Origin: Stieleria neptunia
GTDB lineage: Bacteria; Planctomycetota; Planctomycetia; Pirellulales; Pirellulaceae
Length of the DNA: 64,000 bases
NCBI RefSeq assembly: GCF_007754155.1
Contig: NZ_CP037423.1
Location: forward strand, 7,126,938 to 7,190,937
Direction: 5' to 3'
Part shown: piece after piece, positions 1 to 9,169 of the stretch
Layout: every line of letters starts with the position of its first letter
Position numbering within the stretch: position 1 is the stretch's first letter
The notes under the pieces: generated by a model
Told to the model about the DNA's origin: nothing
What the model saw: only the letters and a program-made list of their open reading frames with translations
Databases searched by the model: none
Made by a program: the position numbers and the translations under genes

Positions 1-777
1 GATTTGCTGGTTCCGCAATCGACGGTGGAATTGCAGCTGGCGGTGGTGGATCGATTGGCCAATGAATCCGATCCGCAAATTGGCGCGGTCTTGCTGTCCG
101 GCTGGCCGTCCTACGGTCCGGCGCTACGGTCGCGTGTACTCGACGTTCTGTCCAGTCGCGCGGCGTGGAGTTCGGCGCTGTTGGCAGCGGTGCGTTCGGA
201 AAAACTATCCAGTGGCGAAATCGGTCCCGCGATCCGCGAGCGGTTGTTGGCGACCAAAGACAAAACGCTTCAGTCGGGATGGACTCAAGCGTTTGTGTCA
301 TCGACGAGCCCGGATCGCAGGAAAGTGATCGAAGACTACCAAGCCGCGTTGACGTTGGGCGGCGACGTGAATCGCGGCGCAAAGGTGTTTGGCAAGAGCT
401 GTGCCGCCTGTCATCGCCTGGGAAACGTCGGCCACGAAGTCGGACCGAATTTGGCTTCGATCACCGACAAGCGTCCCCACGTGCTGCTCTCGAACATCAT
501 GGACCCGAGCGCCGCGGTCGAGGCACGTTACCTGACGTATATCGTGCTGAGCGATGACGGCCGCGTCCACAACGGTTTATTGGGCACCGAGACCGGCAGC
601 AGCATCACGCTCGTGACGGGCGAAGGCAAACGGGAAACGATCCTGCGTTCGGAGATTGAAGAGTTGCGGGCATCGGGAAAATCGCTGATGCCCGATGGCT
701 TGGAAAAGGAACTGTCTCCGCAAGACGTCGCCGACCTGATCGCGTTGTTACGGTCTGATCCGACGAGTGCTGATTGA
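1..777 (+). CDS. PVC-type haem-binding CxxCH protein, C-terminal part (5' end outside window)
   Basis: The frame is open from base 1, so the gene starts upstream and only about 258 C-terminal residues are visible. A single haem-attachment motif, CAACH, lies near residue 135 and is followed by the GPNL motif and a conserved tail (HVLLSNIMDPSAAVE..., SGKSLMPDGLE). This is the typical C-terminal c-type cytochrome module of very large planctomycete 'membrane-bound dehydrogenase' or PVC-type CxxCH proteins, in which a beta-propeller and HEAT repeats precede the cytochrome. It is probably periplasmic and passes electrons from a substrate oxidised by the upstream propeller; the substrate cannot be judged here. 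The stop codon abuts repeat array R1. Confidence 0.85.
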   Translation, partial: DLLVPQSTVELQLAVVDRLANESDPQIGAVLLSGWPSYGPALRSRVLDVLSSRAAWSSALLAAVRSEKLSSGEIGPAIRERLLATKDKTLQSGWTQAFVSSTSPDRRKVIEDYQAALTLGGDVNRGAKVFGKSCAACHRLGNVGHEVGPNLASITDKRPHVLLSNIMDPSAAVEARYLTYIVLSDDGRVHNGLLGTETGSSITLVTGEGKRETILRSEIEELRASGKSLMPDGLEKELSPQDVADLIALLRSDPTSAD

Positions 778-1480
778 CCGATCAGCACGACACTCGTTCC
801 AAGGCTCTGCCTTGGAACGCAGCGCCGGTGTGGCTCCGCCGCACGCGCCCGACGTCCGCAGGCGGAGCCTCCAAGACAGTGTGTTCCCAGGCGAGAGCCT
901 GGGAACAAGGACATGGACCGATCAGCACAAACTCGTTCCAAGGCTCTGCCTTGGAACGCAATGCCGGTGTGGCTCCGCCGCACGCGTCCGACGGTCGGAG
1001 GCGGAGCCTCCAAGACAGGGTGTGCCCAGGCGAGAGCCTGGGAACAAGGACATGGACCGATCAGCACGACACTCGTTCCAAGGCTCCGCCTTGGAACGCA
1101 ACGCCGGTGTGGCTCCGCCGCACGCGTCCGACCGTCCGGAGCCGGAGCCTCCAAGACGGTGTGTTCCCAGGCGAGAGCCTGGGAACAAGGACAGGGACCG
1201 ATCAGCACGACACTCGTTCCAAGGCTCTGCCTTGGAACGCAACTTCGGTGTGGCTCCGTCGCACGCGCCCGACGTCCGCAGGCGGAGCCTCCAAGACAGT
1301 GTGTTCCCAGGCGAGAGCCTGGGAACAAGGACATGGACGGATCAGCACAATCTCGTTCCAAGGCTCCGCCTTGGAACGCAACGCCGGTGTGGCTCCGCCG
1401 CACGCGTCCGACCGTCCGGAGCCGGAGCCTCCAAGACGGTGTGTTCCCAGGCGAGAGCCTGGGAACAAGGACAGGGGTCC
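778..1480. repeat. Tandem hairpin repeat array R1 (5 units of about 140 bp)
   Basis: Five near-identical units start with CTCGTTCCAAGGCT at about 793, 932, 1072, 1213 and 1352 (spacing 139-141 bp). Each unit contains four short palindromes: one around TTCCAAGG/CCTTGGAA, one in GTGTGGCTCCGCCGCAC, one in GGAGGCGGAGCCTCC-like sequence, and one in GTTCCCAGGC/GCCTGGGAAC. The linker between units is based on GGACATGGACCGATCAGCAC. The array begins right at the stop codon of the upstream gene. Open frames exist through it in several registers on both strands, but they only translate the repeat and are not genes. Confidence 0.9.
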
Positions 1481-1622
1481 GATTACCGAACTGAACCACG
1501 ATGAAGTTGCTTCGGCCGAGTGGAGCAGATAGCATGTCCGTTGGAATCGCCCACCACCCATGCCCGTTGCTCACCATTCCCACCTGCCGTCGCAGCGGCA
1601 CCTCCCACGGAAGCACCCATCC

Positions 1623-3077
1623 ATGTATTCGTCGCTTCGTTTCAGGCTGCATCTCGCGGCCGCGGTTGTTGGTTCATTGAGTCTGCTGTTCGGCGGGGTC
1701 GTCGATGCGGAGACGCCGACCAAGTTGCTTCGCGCCGGTGCATTTGCGATTGACATCACTCCGACCAAGTTTCCCGTCAGCTCGGCCGGCAGCATGACGC
1801 ATCGGATGGCCGACCAGGCGCATGACCCGCTGCACGCGCGGTGTCTGGTGCTGGACAACGGCCAAACGACGATTGCATTGGTCACCTGCGACAGCTGCAT
1901 GATCCCACGTGAGATCTACGACACCGCCAAGCAGCAGGCGTCCGCAGCGACCGGCATTCCAACCGATCACATCCTTTGCTCGGCCACCCACACGCACACC
2001 GCAGTCACGGCAACCCCCACGTTTCAGAGCATCGTCCAAGAAGACTACCTTGAATTTCTGACCAATCGGATCGCCGAAGGGATCATCCAAGCCCACTCGC
2101 AACTGGAACCGGCCCGCGTGGGTTGGGCGATCGGCAACAATCCGCGACAGGTGTTCAACCGCCGCTGGTTCTTGCGACCGGGAAATTCGCTTGCCGATCC
2201 CTTCGACCGCGGCACGGACAAGGTCCGGATGAATCCCAGTGCGAACAGCAAAAGTCTGCTGCAACCGGCCGGCCCGATCGATCCCCAAGTCCCCGTGTTG
2301 GCGGTCCAAGCCGTCGACAGTCGTCCGATCGCACTGTGGGCGAACTATTCATTGCACTACGTCGGCGGCGTGCCGTCGAAATCGTTGTCGGCGGATTATT
2401 TTGGCGAATTCGCTCGTCAGGTTTCACGGCTGATCGACGCCGAAGACACGCAACCCGGGTTTGTCGCGGCGATGACCAACGGAACCAGCGGCGACATTAA
2501 CAACATTAATTTCTTTGAAGGCGGCGAGCGTCAGCAACCCTTCGAACAGATTCGTCTGGTCGCCGCCGATGTCGCGGCCTCCGCCCTCGTCGCCTACCAA
2601 CGCGTTGAGTATCTAGATTGGGTGCCGTTGAGAATGCGAGAAACAGAAATCGAACTCGGGGTCCGCCGCCCCGACGACGACGAATTGGCCCGCGCTGAAA
2701 AGCTGATCGCCGAAGCCGGACCGGGACCGTGGCGAGACCGCCGTTTGATCTATGCCAACGAAACGTTGGATTTGGCCAAGTACCCCGAGACGGTCCACGT
2801 CAAACTGCAAGCGATCCGGATCGGTGATCTGGGGATCGTCAGCAGCCCCTGTGAAACGTTCGTCGAAACGGGCTTGGCGATCAAGAAACACAGTCCCTTC
2901 AAACCGACCTTCACCATCGAACTGGCCAACGGATACAACGGCTACCTGCCGACACCCGAACAACACGCCCTGGGCGGCTATGAAACCTGGCGTGCCAAAT
3001 CCAGCTATCTGGCGGCGGACGCCGAACCGCAGGTACGACAGACCCTGCTGGAGTTGCTCGAACAGGTCGCACAGTGA
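1623..3077 (+). CDS. Secreted neutral/alkaline ceramidase-like hydrolase
   Basis: 484 residues. The start at 1623 is preferred because it gives a clean signal peptide (MYSSLRFRLHLAAAVVGSLSLLFGG...DA); the frame extends upstream to 1560 without sense. The motif CSATHTHTAV resembles the zinc-binding HxH of the neutral ceramidase N-terminal domain, and MTNGTSGDINN and GYLPTPEQ are also typical of this family as found in planctomycetes. Neutral ceramidases cleave the amide bond of ceramide, but bacterial members of this broad family are mostly uncharacterised, so amide or ester hydrolysis of an unknown substrate is the safe statement. It is followed after 97 bp by the beta-helix gene on the same strand. 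Confidence 0.8.
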   Translation: MYSSLRFRLHLAAAVVGSLSLLFGGVVDAETPTKLLRAGAFAIDITPTKFPVSSAGSMTHRMADQAHDPLHARCLVLDNGQTTIALVTCDSCMIPREIYDTAKQQASAATGIPTDHILCSATHTHTAVTATPTFQSIVQEDYLEFLTNRIAEGIIQAHSQLEPARVGWAIGNNPRQVFNRRWFLRPGNSLADPFDRGTDKVRMNPSANSKSLLQPAGPIDPQVPVLAVQAVDSRPIALWANYSLHYVGGVPSKSLSADYFGEFARQVSRLIDAEDTQPGFVAAMTNGTSGDINNINFFEGGERQQPFEQIRLVAADVAASALVAYQRVEYLDWVPLRMRETEIELGVRRPDDDELARAEKLIAEAGPGPWRDRRLIYANETLDLAKYPETVHVKLQAIRIGDLGIVSSPCETFVETGLAIKKHSPFKPTFTIELANGYNGYLPTPEQHALGGYETWRAKSSYLAADAEPQVRQTLLELLEQVAQ

Positions 3078-3174
3078 CCGTGGGCATTTCCCGCGCCGCG
3101 CCCCCGCGACCTGCGGCGATCTTCGATCGGCAGCGTGCGGGGAGATCGAGTCGGCCAAACAATTTGGGAACATC

Positions 3175-4371
3175 ATGAAACGCTCGTTCGTGTTTGCCAC
3201 GCTCACTGCGTTGTTGTTTGCGACTTCGCTACCCGCTGCGACGTTTAATATCCTCGACTTCGGGGCGACTGCCGACGATGAATCGGATGACACCGCCGCG
3301 ATCGCGAAAGCCTTGGCCGCATGCGGGCAGGAAGGCGGCGGAATCGTCTACGTGCCCGCCGGGTCGTTCACCGTCACGCGGCAGGGATCTGAGTCGCCGA
3401 TATTGATCCTGCCCTCGGACACAATTCTTTGTGGGGAGGGTCCCGCGTCGACGTTACGGTTTCCCAAGCGGGCCAGCGAGTCGAATTTTTGGCGGATGCT
3501 CGGCCATGGTCCTGAAGGGGTGCGCAACCTCACGATTCGAGATCTCCGCCTGGACGGCGGCAACACGCACCCGGCCTACGCCAAAGGAGTCCCCGAGCAG
3601 AATCATGGCATCTTTCTGTACGCGAAACAGGCGATCGTGGAAAACGTCACCATCGAACGGTTGCTGATTGAGAATTTTTCCGGCGACTGCATCGCGCTCA
3701 GCTACGGTTGCCGGAACATCACCATCCGCGACGTGGCGATGCGGAACTTTCTGCGACAAGGTGTTCAGATGGGTGGCGGCAACGGGGCACGCGATTATCT
3801 GGTGACGGGCTGTCACGATTTGCAGCATTCCATCACGCCGGGAGGTTCAACGATTCATGTCGAGCATGCCCGCGGTTTAAAGAACGTGCAGATCATTGCC
3901 AACCGCTGCCGCCGTTCGATCCTGGCCGGCGGCGTCGACGGATTGTTGATCTGTGATAATGTTGTCACCGGCCGCATCGAAGGGAACGGCAACACGAACT
4001 CGATCGTTGCCCGCAACATCGTGCGCGGCAAACCTGAATCAACACGTGCTTTGATGCAGTTCGGCTACGCCAACGGACTGTTGGTGCGCGATAACATCCT
4101 GCGCATGACGCCCGATTCGGCACAGGCCGGACTCTACATCTGGGGCAAGTCGCGGTACAACGCTCACCCCAGCCGCGACGTTTCGGTTTCGGGCAATCTG
4201 ATCTCCGCCGGTAACACCGGAGTCAGGCTCAACGGTGTCGATGGTGCCACGATCGGTCCCAACCGGATTAGCGTTCCCGATGGCAAAAAAACCGTGGTGA
4301 TCAGCCGCGGTGAAAACGTGATCGTGGAGGATTCGAACGTCCCACCGGATCCCGTTGAATCAAAACCTTAA
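3175..4371 (+). CDS. Secreted right-handed parallel beta-helix protein (pectate-lyase superfamily)
   Basis: 398 residues. The start at 3175 gives a signal peptide (MKRSFVFATLTALLFATSLPAA) followed at once by the FNILDFGATADDESDDTAAIAKAL motif of pectate lyase superfamily 3 proteins. Beyond this come many short beta-helix rungs with repeated N/D-V-T-I patterns (ENVTIERLLIENFSGDCIAL, RNITIRDVAMRN). Such proteins are polysaccharide lyases, epimerases or glycoside hydrolases; no catalytic set can be assigned by eye. It lies 29 bp upstream of the FAD oxidoreductase gene and is probably cotranscribed with it. The longer frame reaching back to 2752 overlaps the preceding gene and is rejected as a start. 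Confidence 0.8.
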   Translation: MKRSFVFATLTALLFATSLPAATFNILDFGATADDESDDTAAIAKALAACGQEGGGIVYVPAGSFTVTRQGSESPILILPSDTILCGEGPASTLRFPKRASESNFWRMLGHGPEGVRNLTIRDLRLDGGNTHPAYAKGVPEQNHGIFLYAKQAIVENVTIERLLIENFSGDCIALSYGCRNITIRDVAMRNFLRQGVQMGGGNGARDYLVTGCHDLQHSITPGGSTIHVEHARGLKNVQIIANRCRRSILAGGVDGLLICDNVVTGRIEGNGNTNSIVARNIVRGKPESTRALMQFGYANGLLVRDNILRMTPDSAQAGLYIWGKSRYNAHPSRDVSVSGNLISAGNTGVRLNGVDGATIGPNRISVPDGKKTVVISRGENVIVEDSNVPPDPVESKP

Positions 4372-4400
4372 TCACTCACTCTCTAGAAACCACAACAAGC

Positions 4401-6527
4401 ATGAACCGCACGTTCGCCCTATCGACATCCCTCTTGGTCCTGCTCTGGTGCGTCGGAGTTCCGGCCTCCGCTGCCCCTGCCGCCGACGACACGATTTATG
4501 ATGTCGTGATTTACGGCGGCAGTTCTGCTGGGGTCGCCGCGGCGGTCCAGGTCAAACGCATGGGCGGCTCGGTGGTCGTCATCGAACCGGGAACAAGGAT
4601 CGGCGGATTGACGACCGGCGGACTCGGGCAAACCGACATCGGCAACAAAGCCGCCATCGGCGGCATCGCACGCGAGTTCTATCAACGGGTGCGTCAGTAC
4701 TACCAGCAGCCCGAACACTGGAAGTGGCAGCGACCGGGTGAATACCGTGGCGGGGGTCAGTCGCGCACGGCGGCCAATGAAGACACGATGTGGACGTTCG
4801 AGCCCTCGGCGGCCCTGTCGATCATGCAAGCCTTTGTCCGTGAGTTTGACGTTCCAGTGATCTACAACCAGCGGCTTGACCGCACACCGGTGTCCGATTC
4901 TGGCAACGAGGTGCGCGGCGTGACGCTGGACGGCAAACGAATCGTCGCGATCCGAACCGAAAGCGGCCAGACGTACCGCGGTCGCATGTTCATCGATGCG
5001 ACCTACGAAGGCGACTTGTTGGCCGGCGCCGGCGTCCCGTACACCGTCGGACGTGAAAGCAACGCGGACTACGACGAGACCTTAAACGGCGTCCAGACCC
5101 GTCAGGCCAAGCACCATCAAATCGTCCCGGGGGTCGATGCGTATGTGATCCCAGGCGACGCGACCAGTGGCCTGCTGCCCGGCATCGACCCCGACGGGCC
5201 CGGAGAAGAAGGAGGGGGTGATCACAGAGTCCAGGCGTTCTGCTTCCGCATGTGTTTGACCGATCACCCCGAAAACCGCATCCCGTTCGCAAAACCCGAG
5301 CGTTACGATCCGCTGGACTATGAATTGATGCTCCGCAATTTCGAATCCGGTGAGCGGGGGATGCCGTGGATCAATTCCGGCATGCCCAATCGCAAAACCG
5401 ACACCAACAATCGAACGGGATTCTCGACGGATTTTATCGGCCAGAACTACGACTACCCGGAAGCCAGCTATGCCGAGCGTGAAGCGATCATCCAACGTCA
5501 CCGTGACTACCAGCAGGGATTGATGTGGACACTGGCGAATCATCCGCGAGTCCCCGAACACATCCGAAACAATGTCGCTCGCTGGGGGATGTGCCGCGAC
5601 GAATTCGAGCGAGAAGACGGCTGGCAACAGCAGCTTTACATCCGTGAAGCGAGGCGGATGATCGGGGCAACCGTGATGACGCAACATCATTGCCAAGGTC
5701 GCACGGTCGCCGAAGATGCGGTCGGGCTGGCCGCCTACACCATGGATTCCCACAACGTCCAGCGTTATGTCGACGCCGAGGGGCACGCCCGCAACGAAGG
5801 AGATGTCCAAGTCGGTGGTTTTTCGCCCTACGCCATCGCCTATGGCTCGTTGACCCCCAAGGCCGAGCATTGCGAAAACCTATTCGTCCCCGTCTGTTTG
5901 AGCGCCACACACATCGCGTTCGGTTCGATCCGGATGGAACCGGTGTTTATGGTCCTCGGCCAATCGTCGGCGACGGCCGCGATGCAAGCGATCGACGCCG
6001 ATGTCCCCGTTCAAGCGATCGACTACGACGGGCTCAAAGAACGTCTGTTGGCCGACGGACAGGTCTTGACCTGGACCGGCCCGGTACGAAAAGCGGCGGC
6101 GTCGATCGACCCCAAGTCGCTGCAGGGGACCGTCATTGATGACGAAGCCGCCGAACGAACGGGCTTTCACGCGACAAGTCAGGTGGTCGGTCCCTTCGTC
6201 GGCGTCGGCTATCGTCACGACGGCGATACGGACAAGGGACATCAAAGCATTCGGTTTCCGGTCACGATCGAAAAGGCAGGCCGATACGAGTTGCGTCTCG
6301 CGTACTCGCCCAATGCCAATCGCGCCACCAACGTTCCCGTCATCGTCCGCACCGGCGGAGAATCGGTGAATTCGAAAGTCAATCAAAGACGCAAACCAGA
6401 TCACGGTGCGTTTGCCACGGTCGGCAAGTTTGAATTTCCGGTCGGCCGAGCCGAGGTCGAAATCAACAATCACGAGACCGACGGCCACGTGATTGTCGAC
6501 GCGATTCAGTTGCTGCCACTGGAATGA
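4401..6527 (+). CDS. Secreted FAD-dependent oxidoreductase with C-terminal golvesin/xanthan-lyase-like domain
   Basis: 708 residues with a signal peptide (MNRTFALSTSLLVLLWCVGVPASAAPA). Residues about 33-65 form the FAD-binding Rossmann motif (DVVIYGGSSAGVAAAVQ) followed by RIGGLTTGGLG, which is typical of the FAD_oxidored family that planctomycetes carry in many copies. The last about 130 residues (from GFHATSQVVGPFVGVGY to the end) look like the beta-rich golvesin C-terminal/xanthan-lyase-like domain often found on extracellular carbohydrate-active proteins. The role is probably oxidation or elimination on a sugar substrate in the periplasm. It is the last gene of the co-directional set starting at 1623; a family A palindrome lies downstream. 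Confidence 0.85.
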   Translation: MNRTFALSTSLLVLLWCVGVPASAAPAADDTIYDVVIYGGSSAGVAAAVQVKRMGGSVVVIEPGTRIGGLTTGGLGQTDIGNKAAIGGIAREFYQRVRQYYQQPEHWKWQRPGEYRGGGQSRTAANEDTMWTFEPSAALSIMQAFVREFDVPVIYNQRLDRTPVSDSGNEVRGVTLDGKRIVAIRTESGQTYRGRMFIDATYEGDLLAGAGVPYTVGRESNADYDETLNGVQTRQAKHHQIVPGVDAYVIPGDATSGLLPGIDPDGPGEEGGGDHRVQAFCFRMCLTDHPENRIPFAKPERYDPLDYELMLRNFESGERGMPWINSGMPNRKTDTNNRTGFSTDFIGQNYDYPEASYAEREAIIQRHRDYQQGLMWTLANHPRVPEHIRNNVARWGMCRDEFEREDGWQQQLYIREARRMIGATVMTQHHCQGRTVAEDAVGLAAYTMDSHNVQRYVDAEGHARNEGDVQVGGFSPYAIAYGSLTPKAEHCENLFVPVCLSATHIAFGSIRMEPVFMVLGQSSATAAMQAIDADVPVQAIDYDGLKERLLADGQVLTWTGPVRKAAASIDPKSLQGTVIDDEAAERTGFHATSQVVGPFVGVGYRHDGDTDKGHQSIRFPVTIEKAGRYELRLAYSPNANRATNVPVIVRTGGESVNSKVNQRRKPDHGAFATVGKFEFPVGRAEVEINNHETDGHVIVDAIQLLPLE

Positions 6528-6578
6528 GTGGGCAAAAGCCCAGTGCCATCGACGTTGACGCCACGCGGGGTGTTTTTT

Positions 6579-6658
6579 GTTAGCGGCAGGGCGCGAGCCC
6601 TCCGGTCTTTCACGGTCTTATTGAAGCGCGACCGGACGGCTCGCGCCGTTCCGCTAAC
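6579..6658. repeat. Dispersed palindromic element, family A, copy 1
   Basis: An imperfect inverted repeat of about 80 bp. The left arm is GTTAGCGGCAGGGCGCGAGC and the right arm ends GCTCGCGCCGTTCCGCTAAC. It lies between two convergent genes, and its right arm contains the TAG stop codon (complement of 6654-6656) of the minus-strand transporter gene. It could act as a bidirectional terminator. Related copies are at about 14.26, 27.44, 33.63, 36.72, 49.69 and 59.25 kb. Confidence 0.85.
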
Positions 6659-7961
6659 ACGGTAAGGTTTTGAACGTGGGATAGACTCCCCCGTTTGCAG
6701 GCACGTCGTCATGCATGACGACTGCCACCGGCGGATTGATTTTTTGATAGACCTTGTTGGCCGTGAGGCAGGCCAGGACGCAGGAGACCAGGAAACCGAT
6801 CACCGCCAGGGCGAGGATCCAACGCGGCACCTTGCGCGGTCCGGTCAGTTCCTTCCGCGTGCCCAGATAGATCAACGCGGCGGCCAACGCGGGGATCCCC
6901 AACACCGTGCACGCCTGGGCAATCGTGATCAGGTGGACCGTGCTGCCTTCGCGGGCCAGCGACGCGATCGCCACGCACATTCCGACCAACAAGGCAGCGG
7001 TGGTCAAATGCAGCGGCCATTTGTCGTCCAGCATGGAACCCTTGCCCAGCGAATCGGACATCACCGTCCCGCCGATCAACGCGTTGACCAGGAATGAACT
7101 GAGCGCACCGGCGAGGATCCCGGTGCAGAATATCAGTTTGGCCGATGCGCCAAACAGCGGCTCCAATTGTCTGGCCACGTCACCGACCGAGGACAATGCC
7201 ACCTCGTTGGGGTTGCCGTAAAAGACGCGCCAAGACGTCACCAAAATCATCGACGTGATCAGGCCCAACACCGTCATGCTGACGATCGAATCGATCAGCC
7301 CCTGCCGGACTTCACCAATCCCCCAGCCTTTCTCTTTGACCAGATAGGCCTGATAAAAGGCGCCGCCGACGGAAAACGTCGTCCCGATCATGCCCAACAG
7401 CGCAAACACATCCGGCGCGGCTTCGGGAACGACACGCTCAAAATCCGGCGGGCTGACAAAGATCACGACGAAGTTAAACAAGAACGCCAGCGTCATCAAA
7501 CCGATCAGGATCTTCATCAACCCTTCGACGCTGCGATACAGGTTTTTCAACAGATACAGACTGGCGATCACCAAACCGTTGACGGCCAGTAAAACCATCG
7601 CCCGCGCAGCCAGTGGCAACGGATCTTCGCCGAACATCGGCTCCACGCCACCGATCAACGCGATGTTGTTGCTGGATTGAAAAAACGCGACCAACGTGAA
7701 CAACGTCACTCCGATCGCGACCGCGACGGGGCGTCCCAACCGACTGGCCAGTTCATCACAGGGGCTGTTTTCGTAAACCGCCCCCAGCCGGGCCGACAAT
7801 GCAACCATCGCGATCATCAACACCGACGCCGCACACACGACCGGCAGACCGAGCAAGCCCAACGACGCCCCGACCTTGGAACTGGTCAAAATCGATCCCG
7901 GACCGAGCACCACCGCGGCCACAATGATGGCCGGCCCGACGGACTGTAAAATTCGTTTCAT
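6654..7961 (-). CDS. Nramp-family-like divalent metal transporter, atypical metal site
   Basis: 435 residues, almost entirely hydrophobic with about 11 predicted membrane helices. The overall pattern (GPAIIVAAVVLGPGSILTSSKVGASLG in helix 1; SVGGAFYQAYLVKEKGWG in helix 6) places it in the Nramp family. Canonical Nramp proteins carry DPGN in helix 1 and MPH in helix 6 to coordinate Mn2+/Fe2+. Here helix 1 has GPGS and helix 6 lacks the Met-Pro-His, so the usual metal ligands are missing and the substrate is uncertain. It is transcribed on its own, with its stop codon inside a family A palindrome. Confidence 0.8.
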   Translation of the reverse strand: MKRILQSVGPAIIVAAVVLGPGSILTSSKVGASLGLLGLPVVCAASVLMIAMVALSARLGAVYENSPCDELASRLGRPVAVAIGVTLFTLVAFFQSSNNIALIGGVEPMFGEDPLPLAARAMVLLAVNGLVIASLYLLKNLYRSVEGLMKILIGLMTLAFLFNFVVIFVSPPDFERVVPEAAPDVFALLGMIGTTFSVGGAFYQAYLVKEKGWGIGEVRQGLIDSIVSMTVLGLITSMILVTSWRVFYGNPNEVALSSVGDVARQLEPLFGASAKLIFCTGILAGALSSFLVNALIGGTVMSDSLGKGSMLDDKWPLHLTTAALLVGMCVAIASLAREGSTVHLITIAQACTVLGIPALAAALIYLGTRKELTGPRKVPRWILALAVIGFLVSCVLACLTANKVYQKINPPVAVVMHDDVPANGGVYPTFKTLPC

Positions 7962-8007
7962 GTTCTACTTTCTGATTTTTGGCGAGCGATCAACGGTCGA
8001 AATAAAG

Positions 8008-8070
8008 CGGGAGAGGCTTCCAGCCTGTCGGTTCGAAAATTCTGCAATGACAGGCTGGAAGCCTATCCCA
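8008..8070. repeat. Inverted repeat of the GGCTTCCAGCCTGTC module
   Basis: GGGAGAGGCTTCCAGCCTGTC at 8009-8030 is mirrored by GACAGGCTGGAAGCCTATCCC at 8048-8069, giving a long stem with a short loop. It lies downstream of the minus-strand propeller gene and upstream of the transporter gene, where it could act as a terminator. The same module forms the linker of array R2 and occurs at about 30.34 and 30.43 kb. Confidence 0.8.
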
Positions 8071-8077
8071 CCCGTTC

Positions 8078-9169
8078 TCATTCGTGCCCGTGCACCGGAG
8101 CGATCTCGAGATCGGCCAGATAGATCGCCGTGATCGGTTTGCCGTCCGCGTCTTTCTCGTGCGACGAGTACCACGACATGATCGCTTTGGTTGGGCTGAG
8201 CGCAATGAAACCGGGGTACGACGTATCGCCCCCGCTGGGAAGTTCGGCGAATTCATGTAACGCATCGTCGATCAGCCAATACATGGAAGTCTTAGGACCT
8301 TTGCCGCCGATCGATTTGCGGCCACCGACGACGTAGCGATCGCCCCATCGCACGATCAGCGGACCACCGATGTAACGGTCCAGTTCCTGACGGTCCCATT
8401 GTTGATAGGGCGGCTTGGATTGCAAGAGTTGCGCCTTGCCGCCTCCCCGACGTCCGATCGCAATCACGCTTCCGTCGCTCTCAAACTGAAACGCCGTTTC
8501 ATCGCCGTTGACTTCTTGAAACACGCCCCGCTTGCGCCAGATCAATCCGTCGTCGCTCTCGAGCATCAACGATTCGACAATTTTGCCTTCGCCACGCGGA
8601 CCGGCTTCGAAGTTGGCTTTTCTGCGGCCGCACAAATACGCCTTTCCGTCAAAGGTGTTGGCGCGCCAGATGTAATGCCCGAACGTCCCTTCCAATAGAG
8701 CGGGACCGTTCCAATTCTGGCCATCCTCGCTCCATGCGGCATACCCCAGGTGCATGTTGAGATCGTAATCACTGACCGGGATCGTCGTTTCGCCGCTGTA
8801 CCAAGTGCCGGTGTAGACGAACAACTTGTCTTGAAACACCAGAAAGTGCGGGTCGCGTGTGTCACGGTGTTTGACGCTGAACTGGTGGACTTGACGCCAC
8901 TCCCTGGCATCGTCACTGGCCAGGATGATGACCGACGCGGTGGGATGCACCATGTGCCCATCGGGACAGCTGCGAAAGGTGAGGTAAAACTTGTCGCGAA
9001 AGCGAACCAGGTCCGTGAACGCGTTGTGCTGGCCGTTGTGAAAGACGCGGCGGATGTTACTGACATTGACCTGGGGCGGTTCATCGGCCCCCGTGCTGTT
9101 GCAACCGATCGCAAACGCCAGCGTCAGCAACAGTGCACCGGTCATCGGGGAACGGACTCTTCGTCTCAT
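8078..9169 (-). CDS. Secreted sialidase-like beta-propeller protein
   Basis: 363 residues from the ATG at 9169. A longer frame reaches 9382 but its first 71 residues are low-complexity and run into a purine/pyrimidine-rich tract. The N-terminus MRRRVRSPMTGALLLTLAFAIGC looks like a signal peptide, possibly a lipoprotein one (AIGC). The body has repeated bladed motifs (FRDKFYLTFRS, SDDAREWRQVHQF, DDGLIWRKRGVFQE, GDRYVVGGR), typical of six-bladed sialidase or BNR-type propellers. It is probably an exported glycoside hydrolase-like or sugar-binding protein; the catalytic Arg triad of sialidases is not evident, so activity is uncertain. Confidence 0.7.
   Translation of the reverse strand: MRRRVRSPMTGALLLTLAFAIGCNSTGADEPPQVNVSNIRRVFHNGQHNAFTDLVRFRDKFYLTFRSCPDGHMVHPTASVIILASDDAREWRQVHQFSVKHRDTRDPHFLVFQDKLFVYTGTWYSGETTIPVSDYDLNMHLGYAAWSEDGQNWNGPALLEGTFGHYIWRANTFDGKAYLCGRRKANFEAGPRGEGKIVESLMLESDDGLIWRKRGVFQEVNGDETAFQFESDGSVIAIGRRGGGKAQLLQSKPPYQQWDRQELDRYIGGPLIVRWGDRYVVGGRKSIGGKGPKTSMYWLIDDALHEFAELPSGGDTSYPGFIALSPTKAIMSWYSSHEKDADGKPITAIYLADLEIAPVHGHE

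Noticed and set aside
528..1652. Long ORFs on both strands through array R1 (for example 374 codons minus, 252 codons plus)
   Set aside because: They only translate the tandem units, occur in all registers and end at the array; the peptides are repeats such as RSKALPWNA with no protein-like character.
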